This document shows positions 35,968 to 43,652 of a DNA stretch of 64,000 bases, piece by piece. Source of the DNA: Achromobacter kerstersii (lineage in GTDB: Bacteria; Pseudomonadota; Gammaproteobacteria; Burkholderiales; Burkholderiaceae_B). The stretch is taken from contig NZ_CADIJQ010000010.1 in assembly GCF_902859595.1 (NCBI RefSeq), positions 186,001 through 250,000 of the forward strand, written 5' to 3'. Below the pieces are notes generated by a model, which made no database searches, was not told the origin of the DNA, and saw nothing but the letters and a program-made list of their open reading frames with translations. Position numbers and translations under genes: made by a program. Within the stretch, counting starts at the first letter, position 1. The number at the start of each line of letters is the position of its first letter.

Positions 35968-37272
35968 ATGAGCCCGCATCGCCGCTTTACCACCCTGCAT
36001 CTGCTGGGCCTGTTCGCGTTCACCGCGCTGGCCCTGAACGATGACCGCTTCATCCTGGGCGTGGGCAGCTTCAAGCTATCGCCCTTTGATGTGCTGTTCG
36101 TCGCCATGCTGGCCGTCAAGGCGCTGCGGCTGGCGGAACCCAGCGCCTACGCCTTGCCGCGCGGGCTGCTGGGCGCCCTGCTGGGCCTGCAGGCCATGTC
36201 GGTGATTTATCTGCTGCTGGTGTCCATGCATCACCCCGGCATTGAAACGGGCGACGTGGCGCGCGACCTGCGCATCGTCTTCTATTTTCTGTGCACGCCG
36301 TTCCTTTGCTACAAGGACATCGACAGCCCCGCCGCCTATGCCGTGCTGCAAAAGTACATTGTGGCGGCCTGCCTGGCGGTGGCCACGCTGATGCTGCTGG
36401 AACAGTTGCAGGGGTTCAGCGTATCCAACCCGCTGCGCAACGTGCGGCTGGGGGTGTGGGCAATTCCGTTTGGCGTGGTGTCGCTGCTGTACTTCCGGCG
36501 CACCTTGAACGTGTCCGGGCCCAAGGCTTACGCGTTGACGGTGTATATGCTGCTGGCGCTGGTCTTCTCGCTGAACCGCAGCCAATACCTGCAACTGGCC
36601 GTGTCCGTGCTGATTGCGGTGCTGCTGGGTTCCAGCGCCGAAATCCGGCGGCGCGCCATCATCATCTTTGCGCCGGCGGCGCTGGCGGGTGTGCTGGTGT
36701 TTGCCAGCATCGGCTACCTGGATGTGCTGGCCAACCGCATTTTCAGCGTGGAAAAGCTGGACGAAGATTCCAGCTACGGCGCGCGCATTCAAGAAATGCA
36801 GGGGCAGATGGACTTCTTCGCCGAAAGCCCCGTGTTCGGCAAGGGTGCGGGCTTTCGCAGCTGGGTGATGGGCGAGAACGGATTCGAACTCAGCACCTTC
36901 GCGCACAATTCCTGGGCCTTCTATCTGATGAAGTTCGGCGTGGTCGGCACCATCATGATCATGTTGCCGCCCTTGCTGATTCTGCTGCTGACGCTGCTCA
37001 GGCGCTACGCGCATCCCGGGCTGGAGATGCACCGGCGCTACCTGCTCGCCACCGCCCCGATCTACATCTTCATCGATTCGCTATCCGGCGGGCTGGCCTA
37101 TGCGCCCAAGACCGCGTTCACCGGATTCCTGCTTTGCTACTGCCTGTCGCTGATGCGCAATGCGCAGATCATGCCCGTACCCCAGGCAAAGGCCGCCGCT
37201 ACGCCGCTTACCCCCAGCCACCGTCCGAGCGCTGCGCGCCGGGCGCCACCGCGAGTAATCCCCCATGCCTGA
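35968..37272 (+). CDS. Wzy-like polysaccharide polymerase / O-antigen ligase-type membrane protein
   Basis: 434 aa with about 10-12 hydrophobic segments and a larger periplasmic loop (around residues 250-320, FSVEKLDEDSSYGARIQEMQ and PVFGKGAGFRSW). The loop includes HNSWAFYLMKFGVVG, the usual His-containing segment of the Wzy/WaaL family. In a Wzx/Wzy locus it is most likely the polymerase joining repeat units on the periplasmic face. The C-terminal 35 residues are basic and probably cytoplasmic. It overlaps the next gene by 8 bp. Confidence 0.83.
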   Translation: MSPHRRFTTLHLLGLFAFTALALNDDRFILGVGSFKLSPFDVLFVAMLAVKALRLAEPSAYALPRGLLGALLGLQAMSVIYLLLVSMHHPGIETGDVARDLRIVFYFLCTPFLCYKDIDSPAAYAVLQKYIVAACLAVATLMLLEQLQGFSVSNPLRNVRLGVWAIPFGVVSLLYFRRTLNVSGPKAYALTVYMLLALVFSLNRSQYLQLAVSVLIAVLLGSSAEIRRRAIIIFAPAALAGVLVFASIGYLDVLANRIFSVEKLDEDSSYGARIQEMQGQMDFFAESPVFGKGAGFRSWVMGENGFELSTFAHNSWAFYLMKFGVVGTIMIMLPPLLILLLTLLRRYAHPGLEMHRRYLLATAPIYIFIDSLSGGLAYAPKTAFTGFLLCYCLSLMRNAQIMPVPQAKAAATPLTPSHRPSAARRAPPRVIPHA

Positions 37273-38392
37273 TGTCCTGTTTGTCGCGCCGGACCTGCAC
37301 GGCGGCGTCGGAAGATGCGTCGCCTTCATCGTGGATGCCTTGCCGGAACAGGGAGTCGACTCGGCCCTGTTCCTGCTGCGTTCGCGCAACCGTGAGTACC
37401 CCGTCGCCAACCCAAAGGTGACGCGCGCCTTGCCCATTATTGAATCGCCCACAAAGCTGCGGCTCATGCTGCCCGTGGCGTTTTTTCGCCTGATGGCGCA
37501 GATCCGCCGCGAGAAGCCGGCCATCGTGTGTTCGCATGGCTTGTTGTGCAACATGCTGGTGGTGCTGGCCAGAAAACTTCTGGGCGGCAGCTTCAAGACC
37601 GTGGCGTTCGAGCACAGCAGCCCGGCCATCCACTACGGTGCATCGCGGATGCGGCGCCTGAAGTGCTGGCTGGTCAGCCAGACGTATCGGCGGCACGACG
37701 CCGTGGTGGGCGTGTCGCGCGGCGTGAAGGAAGACCTGGTCAGCATGTTCCCGCCGCTGCGCGGCAAAGTGCAAACCATCTACAACGGCGTGCCGCTGGA
37801 CAAGGTGCGCCGGCAAGGCGCTCAGCGCCCCAATGACGATGGCAATGCGCCGTACCAAGTGGTGGCGGTGGGCCGGCTGGAAGCGGTGAAGGACTACGCC
37901 ACGCTGATCGACGCGGCGGCGATCCTGGACGACCCCGGCATCGCCTTCACGATTCTGGGCGAAGGTTCGGAACACGACGCCTTGCAAAAGCGCATCGACG
38001 AGCGCGCCTCGCGCACGCCCGTCACGCTGGCCGGCCATATCGACAACCCCTTCCCCGTTATTGCCGGCGCCGGTGCGTTTGCGCTGACGTCCATCCGCGA
38101 GAGCTTTGGCAACGTGCTGGTGGAGGCGCTGTGCCTGGGCGTGCCGGTGATCTCCACCGACTGTCCGCATGGCCCCGCCGAAATTCTGGACGCAGGCCGC
38201 TACGGCCTGCTGGTGCCCGTGGGCGACGCCCATGCGCTGGCCGCGGCGGTGCGCCGCCTGGCCTACGACGGCGAAATACGCGAACAACTGGCCGCCCAAG
38301 GCCCCGAACGCGCCGACGCCTTTTCCCTAGAGCGGCACTGCCGCAACGTCATCGCGCTATTCCAGCCGCTGATGCAACGCGGCACGCCCTGA
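37265..38392 (+). CDS. Glycosyltransferase family 4
   Basis: 375 aa GT-B protein. The N-terminal acceptor domain starts VLFVAPDLHGGVGRCVAFIV. The C-terminal donor domain has VAVGRLEAVKDYATLIDAAA, and the EX7E region SIRESFGNVLVEALCLGVPV followed by PHGPAEILDAGRYGLLVP. GT4 enzymes use nucleotide sugars with retention of configuration. The overlap with the polymerase gene (8 bp) indicates co-translation. The sugar transferred is unknown; mannose or galactose donors are available from this locus. Confidence 0.9.
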   Translation: MPDVLFVAPDLHGGVGRCVAFIVDALPEQGVDSALFLLRSRNREYPVANPKVTRALPIIESPTKLRLMLPVAFFRLMAQIRREKPAIVCSHGLLCNMLVVLARKLLGGSFKTVAFEHSSPAIHYGASRMRRLKCWLVSQTYRRHDAVVGVSRGVKEDLVSMFPPLRGKVQTIYNGVPLDKVRRQGAQRPNDDGNAPYQVVAVGRLEAVKDYATLIDAAAILDDPGIAFTILGEGSEHDALQKRIDERASRTPVTLAGHIDNPFPVIAGAGAFALTSIRESFGNVLVEALCLGVPVISTDCPHGPAEILDAGRYGLLVPVGDAHALAAAVRRLAYDGEIREQLAAQGPERADAFSLERHCRNVIALFQPLMQRGTP

Positions 38393-38405
38393 ACAGGACA
38401 GCATC

Positions 38406-39290
38406 ATGCAGAAAATTCCGGTTTCCGTGGTCGTCATGACGAAGAATGAAGAACGCAATATCGCCAAGTGTTTGAAGGCGCTGGTTGAGTTCGACGAAGT
38501 CTTCGTGGTGGACTCCAACAGCACCGACGCCACCTGCGCGATGGCGACGGCGCTGGGCGCCCGCGTCTCCAACTTCCAATGGAATGGCAAGTATCCGAAG
38601 AAAAAGCAATGGTGCCTGGAGCAGTTGCCGTTCTCGCATCCGGTGGTGCTGTATGTGGACGCCGACGAAGAAATGACGCCCGCCCTTGCTGCCGAAATTC
38701 GCGACGTGCTGCCGCGCTTTGCCGCGGGGGCAGGCGGCGCGTTCGTGCCGTTTGACTACGTGTTCTGCGGCAAGAAGCTGGAGCACGGCCACCGCGTCTA
38801 CAAGCTGGCGCTGCTGGCGCGCGACCAGTCCCGCTTCCTGGATTACGACGACCTGGACGTGGCGCACATGTGGGAAGTGGAAGGCCACTATCAGCCGCAA
38901 GTTCAAGGCGAAACATTCGCGTTGCGCCAACGCATGGTGCACAACGATCACGATTCGCTGTTCCATTATTTCGACAAGCACAACCGCTATTCGGACTGGG
39001 AAGCGAACCTGCGCACCAAGGGGCTGATGAACGATCCGCGCGAAGCCAACGTCGGCGCACGCGCCTTGCTCAAGCGCATTTTCCAGGCCCTGCCCTTCAA
39101 GGCGCCGATCTCGTTCCTGCATTCCTACGTCTTCAAGCTGGGCTTTCTGGATGGCAAGGCCGGCTATGACTACGCCGTTGCGCGCGCCATGTACTACTGG
39201 CAGATCCGCATCAAGACCGAAGAATTGCAGAAGGCGCGGCTGGCGCAAGAAGACACGCAGGCCGACACCGTAGCGGGGGCCGCCAAATGA
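38406..39290 (+). CDS. Glycosyltransferase family 2 (WaaE/KdtX-like)
   Basis: 294 aa. It begins with IPVSVVVMTKNEERNIAKCL, followed by VVDSNSTDATCAMA and the DxD-containing VVLYVDADEEMTPALAAEI. The middle segment FDKHNRYSDWEANLRTKGL and the C-terminal KAPISFLHSYVFKLGFLDG resemble the WaaE family of beta-1,4-glucosyltransferases, so addition of glucose is a reasonable guess. The ATGA overlap with wcaF (39287-39290) shows coupling. Confidence 0.88.
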   Translation: MQKIPVSVVVMTKNEERNIAKCLKALVEFDEVFVVDSNSTDATCAMATALGARVSNFQWNGKYPKKKQWCLEQLPFSHPVVLYVDADEEMTPALAAEIRDVLPRFAAGAGGAFVPFDYVFCGKKLEHGHRVYKLALLARDQSRFLDYDDLDVAHMWEVEGHYQPQVQGETFALRQRMVHNDHDSLFHYFDKHNRYSDWEANLRTKGLMNDPREANVGARALLKRIFQALPFKAPISFLHSYVFKLGFLDGKAGYDYAVARAMYYWQIRIKTEELQKARLAQEDTQADTVAGAAK

Positions 39291-39847
39291 GCACCCTTCA
39301 GCAACTGGATCGCTTTGCGCTGGCCCCGGGCCAGCGTGGCCGCTCCGCGCTGACGGTGCAGCTGTGGTGGACGGTGCAAAGCACGCTGTTTCGCTGGTCG
39401 CCCCAAGTGGCGTATGGATTTCGCCGATGGCTGCTGCGTTGCTTTGGCGCGCAGGTGGGCCGCAAGGTGCTGATCCGCCCGACCGCCACGGTGACCTATC
39501 CGTGGAAGGTCGAGATTGGCGACTACGCCTGGATCGGCGACGACGCCGTGATCTACAGCCTGGGTCCCATCCACGTCGGCGCACACGCCGTGGTGTCGCA
39601 ACGCAGCTATCTGTGCGCGGCCGACCACGACGCAGGCCAGCCGGATTTTCCGTTGCGCGAACGCGCGGTGCGGATTGAGGATGGCGCCTGGGTTGCAACA
39701 GACGTCTTCGTGGGGCCGGGCGTGACGATCGGCCGTGAAGCCGTCGTGGGTGCGCGCAGTTCGGTGTTTCGCAACATGCCGCCCGCGATGGTGTGCCACG
39801 GCAACCCCTGCCGCCCCGTGCGCCCCCGCATGGCGACATCGCCATGA
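39287..39847 (+). CDS. wcaF: Colanic-acid-type acetyltransferase WcaF
   Basis: 186 aa left-handed beta-helix O-acetyltransferase. Hexapeptide turns are seen in VLIRPTATVTYPWKVEIGDY, AWIGDDAVIYSLGPIHVGAH, and AWVATDVFVGPGVTIGREAV; the LCAADHDAGQPDF segment carries the usual catalytic His. It probably O-acetylates a sugar of the repeat unit. It overlaps the genes on both sides by 4 bp (ATGA), so the three are translated together. Confidence 0.9.
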   Translation: MSTLQQLDRFALAPGQRGRSALTVQLWWTVQSTLFRWSPQVAYGFRRWLLRCFGAQVGRKVLIRPTATVTYPWKVEIGDYAWIGDDAVIYSLGPIHVGAHAVVSQRSYLCAADHDAGQPDFPLRERAVRIEDGAWVATDVFVGPGVTIGREAVVGARSSVFRNMPPAMVCHGNPCRPVRPRMATSP

Positions 39848-41109
39848 AAATACTGATCTACGGCATCAACTACGCGCCCGAACTCACCGGCATCGGCAAG
39901 TACAGCGCCGAGCTGGCCGAATGGCTGGCCGCGCATGGGCATGAAGTCAGCGTCGTCACCGCGCCGCCCTATTACCCGCAATGGAAAGTGCACGACGGCT
40001 ATCGCGCGGGCCGCTACCAAAAGGAAGACCGGCGCGGCGTCACCGTGCGCCGCGCGCCGCTGTGGGTGCCGAGCAAGCCGGGCGGGCTGAAACGCCTGAT
40101 TCACCTGGCCAGCTTTGCCGTATCCAGCTTGCCGTCATTGCTGCGCGCGGCAGCCGGCCGGCCGGACTTGATTCTGGTGGTGGAGCCCGCGCTGTTCTGT
40201 GCGCCCGCCGCGTGGATCACCGCACGCTTGTGCGGCGCGCGCGCCTGGCTGCACATTCAAGACTACGAGGTCGACGCCGCGTTTGAGCTGGGGTTGCTCA
40301 AGGGCGCCGGCTTGCGGTCACTGGTCAAGCGTGCCGAACGCTGGCTGATGCGCCGCTTTGACCGCGTGTCGACGATATCGAACCGCATGCTAGACCTGGC
40401 GCTGGTCAAGGGCGTGGACGCCGATCGCGCAGTGCTGTTGCCCAACTGGATCGACGTCAACGCCATCACGCCGCGCGCTGACAGTGGCGACTACCGCGCC
40501 GAACTCGGCATTCCTGCCGATGCAGTGGTGGCGCTGTATTCGGGCAACATGGGCGGCAAGCAAGGCTTGCAGACGCTGGCCGATGTGGCGCGGCGGTTAA
40601 GCCACGACAAACGGCTGTGGTTCGTGTTTTGCGGCCAAGGCCCCGAACGCGCACCGCTTCAGGCCGCCTGCGAAGGCTTGTCGCAAGTCATCTTCCTGGA
40701 CTTGCAACCGGCCAACCGCCTGGGCGCGCTGCTGAACACCGCCGACATACACCTGCTGCCGCAACGCGCCGGCGCGGCCGACCTAGTCATGCCGTCCAAG
40801 CTGACCGGCATGCTGGCCAGCGGCCGACCGGTCGTCTGCGGCGCAGCGCCGGGCACCGAGCTTGCCAGTGTCGTCACGCATTGCGGCCTGCTGACGCCGC
40901 CCGAAGACGCCGACGCCATGGCCGAAGCCGTGCGCAAGCTGAGCTGCAACGCGCAGATCCGCGAAACGCTGGGCGCCGCAGCGCGCCAGTACGCGTTGAA
41001 TCATTTGCATGTGGACGCCGTGCTGGCCGCGGCCGAGCGTGAATTCGAAGCCGTGGTGCAAGGCCGCGCGAAACCGCTGGACTCGCGTACGCGCGAAGGC
41101 GATATCTAA
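39844..41109 (+). CDS. wcaI: Colanic-acid-type glycosyltransferase WcaI
   Basis: 421 aa from the ATG at 39844 within ATGA. The start MKILIYGINYAPELTGIGKY is diagnostic for the WcaI group of GT4 transferases, with VVTAPPYYPQWKVHDGYR next and RYQKEDRRGVTVRRAPLWVP after it. The donor domain has LYSGNMGGKQGLQTLADVAR and LLPQRAGAADLVMPSKLTGM. It is the last gene of the plus arm and meets the minus-strand LuxR gene tail to tail. No terminator was found in the 219 bp between them. Confidence 0.9.
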   Translation: MKILIYGINYAPELTGIGKYSAELAEWLAAHGHEVSVVTAPPYYPQWKVHDGYRAGRYQKEDRRGVTVRRAPLWVPSKPGGLKRLIHLASFAVSSLPSLLRAAAGRPDLILVVEPALFCAPAAWITARLCGARAWLHIQDYEVDAAFELGLLKGAGLRSLVKRAERWLMRRFDRVSTISNRMLDLALVKGVDADRAVLLPNWIDVNAITPRADSGDYRAELGIPADAVVALYSGNMGGKQGLQTLADVARRLSHDKRLWFVFCGQGPERAPLQAACEGLSQVIFLDLQPANRLGALLNTADIHLLPQRAGAADLVMPSKLTGMLASGRPVVCGAAPGTELASVVTHCGLLTPPEDADAMAEAVRKLSCNAQIRETLGAAARQYALNHLHVDAVLAAAEREFEAVVQGRAKPLDSRTREGDI

Positions 41110-41211
41110 GCCCTGTGTTGCGTCTGATGCGCACGCCGCGGCCCTCTGGGCATTGGCATTGGGCAGCGAAAACTCAGACCGTTATCGCGCGTGACCCATC
41201 ACTGCGCCAGC

Positions 41212-41262
41212 GCTGCACCATCGCTGCACCATCACCCCACCGTCCGAACGACATCCGAACGA
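41212..41262. repeat. Short direct repeats between wcaI and the LuxR-type gene
   Basis: GCTGCACCATC is repeated in tandem at 41212-41222 and 41223-41233. TCCGAACGA is repeated at 41243-41251 and 41254-41262. A small hairpin CGTTC-TTGC-GAACG follows at 41287-41300. They lie in a convergent intergene, and no role is evident. Confidence 0.5.
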
Positions 41263-41328
41263 TGCCTGACGCGCGCGTGGCCACTTCGTTCTTGCGAACG
41301 TCGTGGCGCGCTTCATTTCTCTTACGGA

Positions 41329-41982
41329 TCATTCCTTTCCGGGCGGCACATTGTTGCCGCTGCGCACCAACCCCATCTGCACAGCGATATAAGCCGCCTC
41401 TGCCTGGTTCCGCGCATTGAGCTTCCAGTACAGCGTGCGCGCATGACTCTTTACCGTCGCCACCGAAATGCCGACCTGCTGGCCGATCTCGCGCATTGTC
41501 TTTCCCTGCACCAGCAGTTGCAGGATTTCTTCTTGCCGTTGCGTCAGCTCCCGTAGTTCTTGCGTGGGCGCATGCGTTGCGCCTTGGGGCCGGCCGGCAG
41601 GCTGCGGATAGCATTCACCGCCCGCCATCACCAGGCTCACAGCCGCCGCCAGCGCGTCCGGGTTGGACGCTTTAGGCAGATAGCCCGCCACGCCCGCCCG
41701 CGCGCACGTTCCCATCACGGCGGGGTCCAGTATCGAGTAAAGCACCAGCACCAGCCGGGGCATGAAAAAAGCCATCGCCTGCGAGATAAGCCCAATATCC
41801 TGCTCGGCCACGCCACTACAACCAACGACCAGTAATTCCACTGGGCGGTTGATCGAACTGGACATGTTGAGCAGGTGAGCTGGCGAGATGGCCAGGATGT
41901 CGTCGGCGTTCCGTACACGTTCCAGGACATGCTGGATTGCGACGCGAAGCAGAGCGTAGTCTTCGATCAGTACGGTTGTCAT
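41329..41982 (-). CDS. LuxR-type response-regulator-like protein with atypical receiver
   Basis: 217 aa from the ATG at 41982 (MTTVLIEDYALLRVAIQHVL); an ATG at 42006 would add 8 residues. The N-terminal receiver-like domain keeps the acidic pair (ED) and a Lys in GYLPKASN, but the strand that should hold the phospho-Asp reads VELLVVGCSGV, with no Asp. The C-terminal LuxR HTH is complete: LTQRQEEILQLLVQGKTMRE followed by IGQQVGISVATVKSHARTLY. It therefore binds DNA but is probably not switched by phosphorylation at the usual site. It may regulate the exopolysaccharide locus. Confidence 0.82.
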   Translation of the reverse strand: MTTVLIEDYALLRVAIQHVLERVRNADDILAISPAHLLNMSSSINRPVELLVVGCSGVAEQDIGLISQAMAFFMPRLVLVLYSILDPAVMGTCARAGVAGYLPKASNPDALAAAVSLVMAGGECYPQPAGRPQGATHAPTQELRELTQRQEEILQLLVQGKTMREIGQQVGISVATVKSHARTLYWKLNARNQAEAAYIAVQMGLVRSGNNVPPGKE

Positions 41983-42135
41983 CCCGGGAAGAACCTTGTG
42001 ACACATGGCCCATACACGGTTCCCACGGTGTTGGCGCATCACGCTGCAATGGCAGGTTCTTGTGCGGCGACGCCCCCTTGGGAATCTCGTCCGCGCTATT
42101 GGATCGTGATGGCGAGGCGTTGTGATTCGCGCTCT

Positions 42136-42165
42136 CAACCCATGCTTGCGGACACAACCCATGCT
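42136..42165. promoter_or_regulatory. 11-bp direct repeat, candidate operator
   Basis: CAACCCATGCT occurs exactly twice, at 42136-42146 and 42155-42165, 19 bases apart start to start (about two helical turns). It lies roughly 155-185 bases upstream of the proposed LuxR-type gene start. The spacing suits binding of a dimer on one DNA face. Confidence 0.35.
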
Positions 42166-42279
42166 ATCAGCGGCTACGTTCGCTGAATCTCGTTCAGGAG
42201 GATGAATGGTGGTTGAAAGGTGCGCCAGCAAAGGCGCTGCGAACTGCGATGTATGTATTAGGCGGGATGGTGGGGCGAA

Positions 42280-42320
42280 CCCGGCAGCAACAGAACAGAA
42301 CCTGTTCCTGGGCTGCCGGG
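42280..42320 (-). terminator. Compound hairpin after the second LuxR-type gene
   Basis: The outer stem CCCGGCAGC/GCTGCCGGG (9 bp) encloses an inner stem GAACAG-AAC-CTGTTC. It lies 21 bases past the stop codon of the minus-strand regulator. No T tract follows on that strand, so it is a possible but not canonical terminator. Confidence 0.4.
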
Positions 42321-42340
42321 CAGGCGGCGCGGCCTGTTAA

Positions 42341-43090
42341 CTACCCAAGCTTGCGCCCATAGAGCTGCCCGGCGTCCGAATCCCTGTTATTGGGTTCATG
42401 CCACTCCAAGGTTGCGCCGCGTTGCAGCGCTGCATACACAGCTTCGCCCTTGTTCTTGACATGCAGGCGCTGGTAAAGCGTGCACGCGTGCGTCTTGGCG
42501 GTTGCAACCGAGATGTTGAGCATGCGGCTGACCGTCTTGATCGGATAGCCTCGGGCCAGCAACACCAACACTTCATATTGACGGGGCGTGATCTGCAGCA
42601 ATTGCGCACCCGCACTGACCGGCATCGTGCCCTTGCTGGACACGTCATCGGCATCACGGGACGGCAAGGCGCAGACCGCAGCTGCGGGCGCTTGCATCGC
42701 CTGCTCGCTGGGAAAGCACTGTCCACCCGCCATCACCAGGCGTATCGCAGCTTCAAGAATCTCGACCGAGGCGGTCTTCATCAGGCAGCCATACACGCTT
42801 GCGCCAGGCAGGCCCTGCACCGGCATGGGCAGGGGCATCACATCCGTCAGAAGCAGAATCCGCTTCGGCGTGAGCACGCGCTGAATTTCGTGCAGCGCGC
42901 TCCATGCTTCATCGGTATCTACCGGCAACCCATAGATCAGGAGATCGGCGCCCGCGTGCGCGCCATCGGCCTTGGACAAATCTGCCAGGCCCATCCCCTC
43001 GATTTCCCACACATCATCCAACTTGCTAAGTATCTGCCACAACCCCAACCGCAGTAGCGGATGGGCTTCAATCAGGACCATCTTGGCCAT
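42341..43090 (-). CDS. LuxR-type response-regulator-like protein with degenerate receiver
   Basis: 249 aa. The receiver-like domain starts MVLIEAHPLLRLGLWQIL (one acidic-pair residue is lost) and reads ADLLIYGLPVDT where a phospho-Asp is expected, so the phosphorylation site is missing; the Lys of YGCLMKTAS remains. After a linker of about 30 residues the LuxR HTH is intact: ITPRQYEVLVLLARGYPIKT followed by VSRMLNISVATAKTHACTLY. It is a paralogue of the protein encoded 358 bp downstream, same strand. Both sit next to the exopolysaccharide locus and may control it or the GINT1-like gene. Confidence 0.83.
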   Translation of the reverse strand: MAKMVLIEAHPLLRLGLWQILSKLDDVWEIEGMGLADLSKADGAHAGADLLIYGLPVDTDEAWSALHEIQRVLTPKRILLLTDVMPLPMPVQGLPGASVYGCLMKTASVEILEAAIRLVMAGGQCFPSEQAMQAPAAAVCALPSRDADDVSSKGTMPVSAGAQLLQITPRQYEVLVLLARGYPIKTVSRMLNISVATAKTHACTLYQRLHVKNKGEAVYAALQRGATLEWHEPNNRDSDAGQLYGRKLG

Positions 43091-43179
43091 GGTGTCCTCC
43101 CGGTTTTTCGACGGGCCTAGAAGGGATCTTCGCTGTGCTGAAGACTATTTTTTTTCCAGCCCCACGGGGGTGGTCCGCA

Positions 43180-43193
43180 ATATCCCGGAATAT
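43180..43193. promoter_or_regulatory. Near-palindrome upstream of the second LuxR-type gene
   Basis: ATATCCCGGAATAT pairs in six of seven positions about its centre. It lies about 90-100 bases before the regulator start and downstream of the candidate -10, a position suited to autorepression. Binding protein unknown. Confidence 0.3.
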
Positions 43194-43263
43194 CTAATGA
43201 AGCTGGACCGGGACATTTGGGCTGGGCAACTTTGGTAGCCAACATAACGGATGGCATGAACCC

Positions 43264-43292
43264 ATCTTATGGTTCGAAACCTTCAAAATCAA
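43264..43292 (-). promoter_or_regulatory. Candidate sigma-70 promoter for the second LuxR-type gene
   Basis: On the minus strand TTGATT (43292-43287) and TAAGAT (43269-43264) are separated by 17 bases, each matching four of six consensus positions. The 5' leader would be about 165 bases. Moderate similarity only. Confidence 0.3.
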
Positions 43293-43495
43293 GACGTTTC
43301 AGGGCGATATAATCCGATAAAAACAGAAATCATTCGTTAGCCTTAATCACCATCCTAAATAGGGATGAGATGACGTCCTCAACCTTTTAACCGCTAGGGT
43401 TTTTACTAGCTGTCGCCTTGCGCCCTGGGGATTCCCTCTATGAGGACCTGCCGCCAGCGCCAACATCAACGGGGTTTTGACCCCGTTACCTGCCG

Positions 43496-43531
43496 AAAAA
43501 AAGCCGCGACCCGGCACATGCCGGGCGCGGC
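43496..43531 (-). terminator. Rho-independent terminator of the GINT1-like gene
   Basis: Stem GCCGCG plus CCCGGC pairs with GCCGGG plus CGCGGC (43503-43531, one bulged A, ACAT loop). On the minus strand it is followed directly by seven T (43502-43496). It sits about 120 bases past the stop of the minus-strand gene. Outer AAAAAGCC/GGCTTTTT arms (to 43546) could also make it work on the plus strand. Confidence 0.8.
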
Positions 43532-43652
43532 AAGAAAGAGGCTTTTTCGACGAAAAGACTGTCGATATGTTTCCGCCGACACAACCTGCCCGTGCCGGGG
43601 ATGCGCAATCGAAATATAGGTAACATTTTTATTTTTGTGCCGGACCTTCCAT

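Larger units (their letters stand above)
41983..42340. other. Intergenic region upstream of the first LuxR-type gene
   Basis: 358 bp with no convincing gene; the frame of the downstream regulator stays open here but has no family similarity. It contains an 11-bp direct repeat (42136, 42155), an inverted repeat CTGAA-N5-TTCAG at 42183-42197, and a compound hairpin at 42280-42320 just past the stop of the second LuxR-type gene. Confidence 0.6.
43091..43652. other. 562-bp structured intergenic region
   Basis: No gene was found. The stretch is AT-richer than its surroundings. It carries a 14-bp near-palindrome at 43180-43193, promoter-like sequences on both strands near 43264-43313, and four inverted repeats in succession: CATCC/GGATG at 43350-43366, GCTAG/CTAGC at 43393-43410, AACGGGG/CCCCGTT at 43468-43487, and the terminator hairpin at 43503-43531. 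The density of structure raises the option of a small RNA. Confidence 0.55.

Noticed and set aside
42972-43238. 88-codon plus-strand ORF spanning the start of the second LuxR-type gene
   Set aside because: More than a third is antisense to the regulator, there is no credible Shine-Dalgarno, and the product resembles nothing known.
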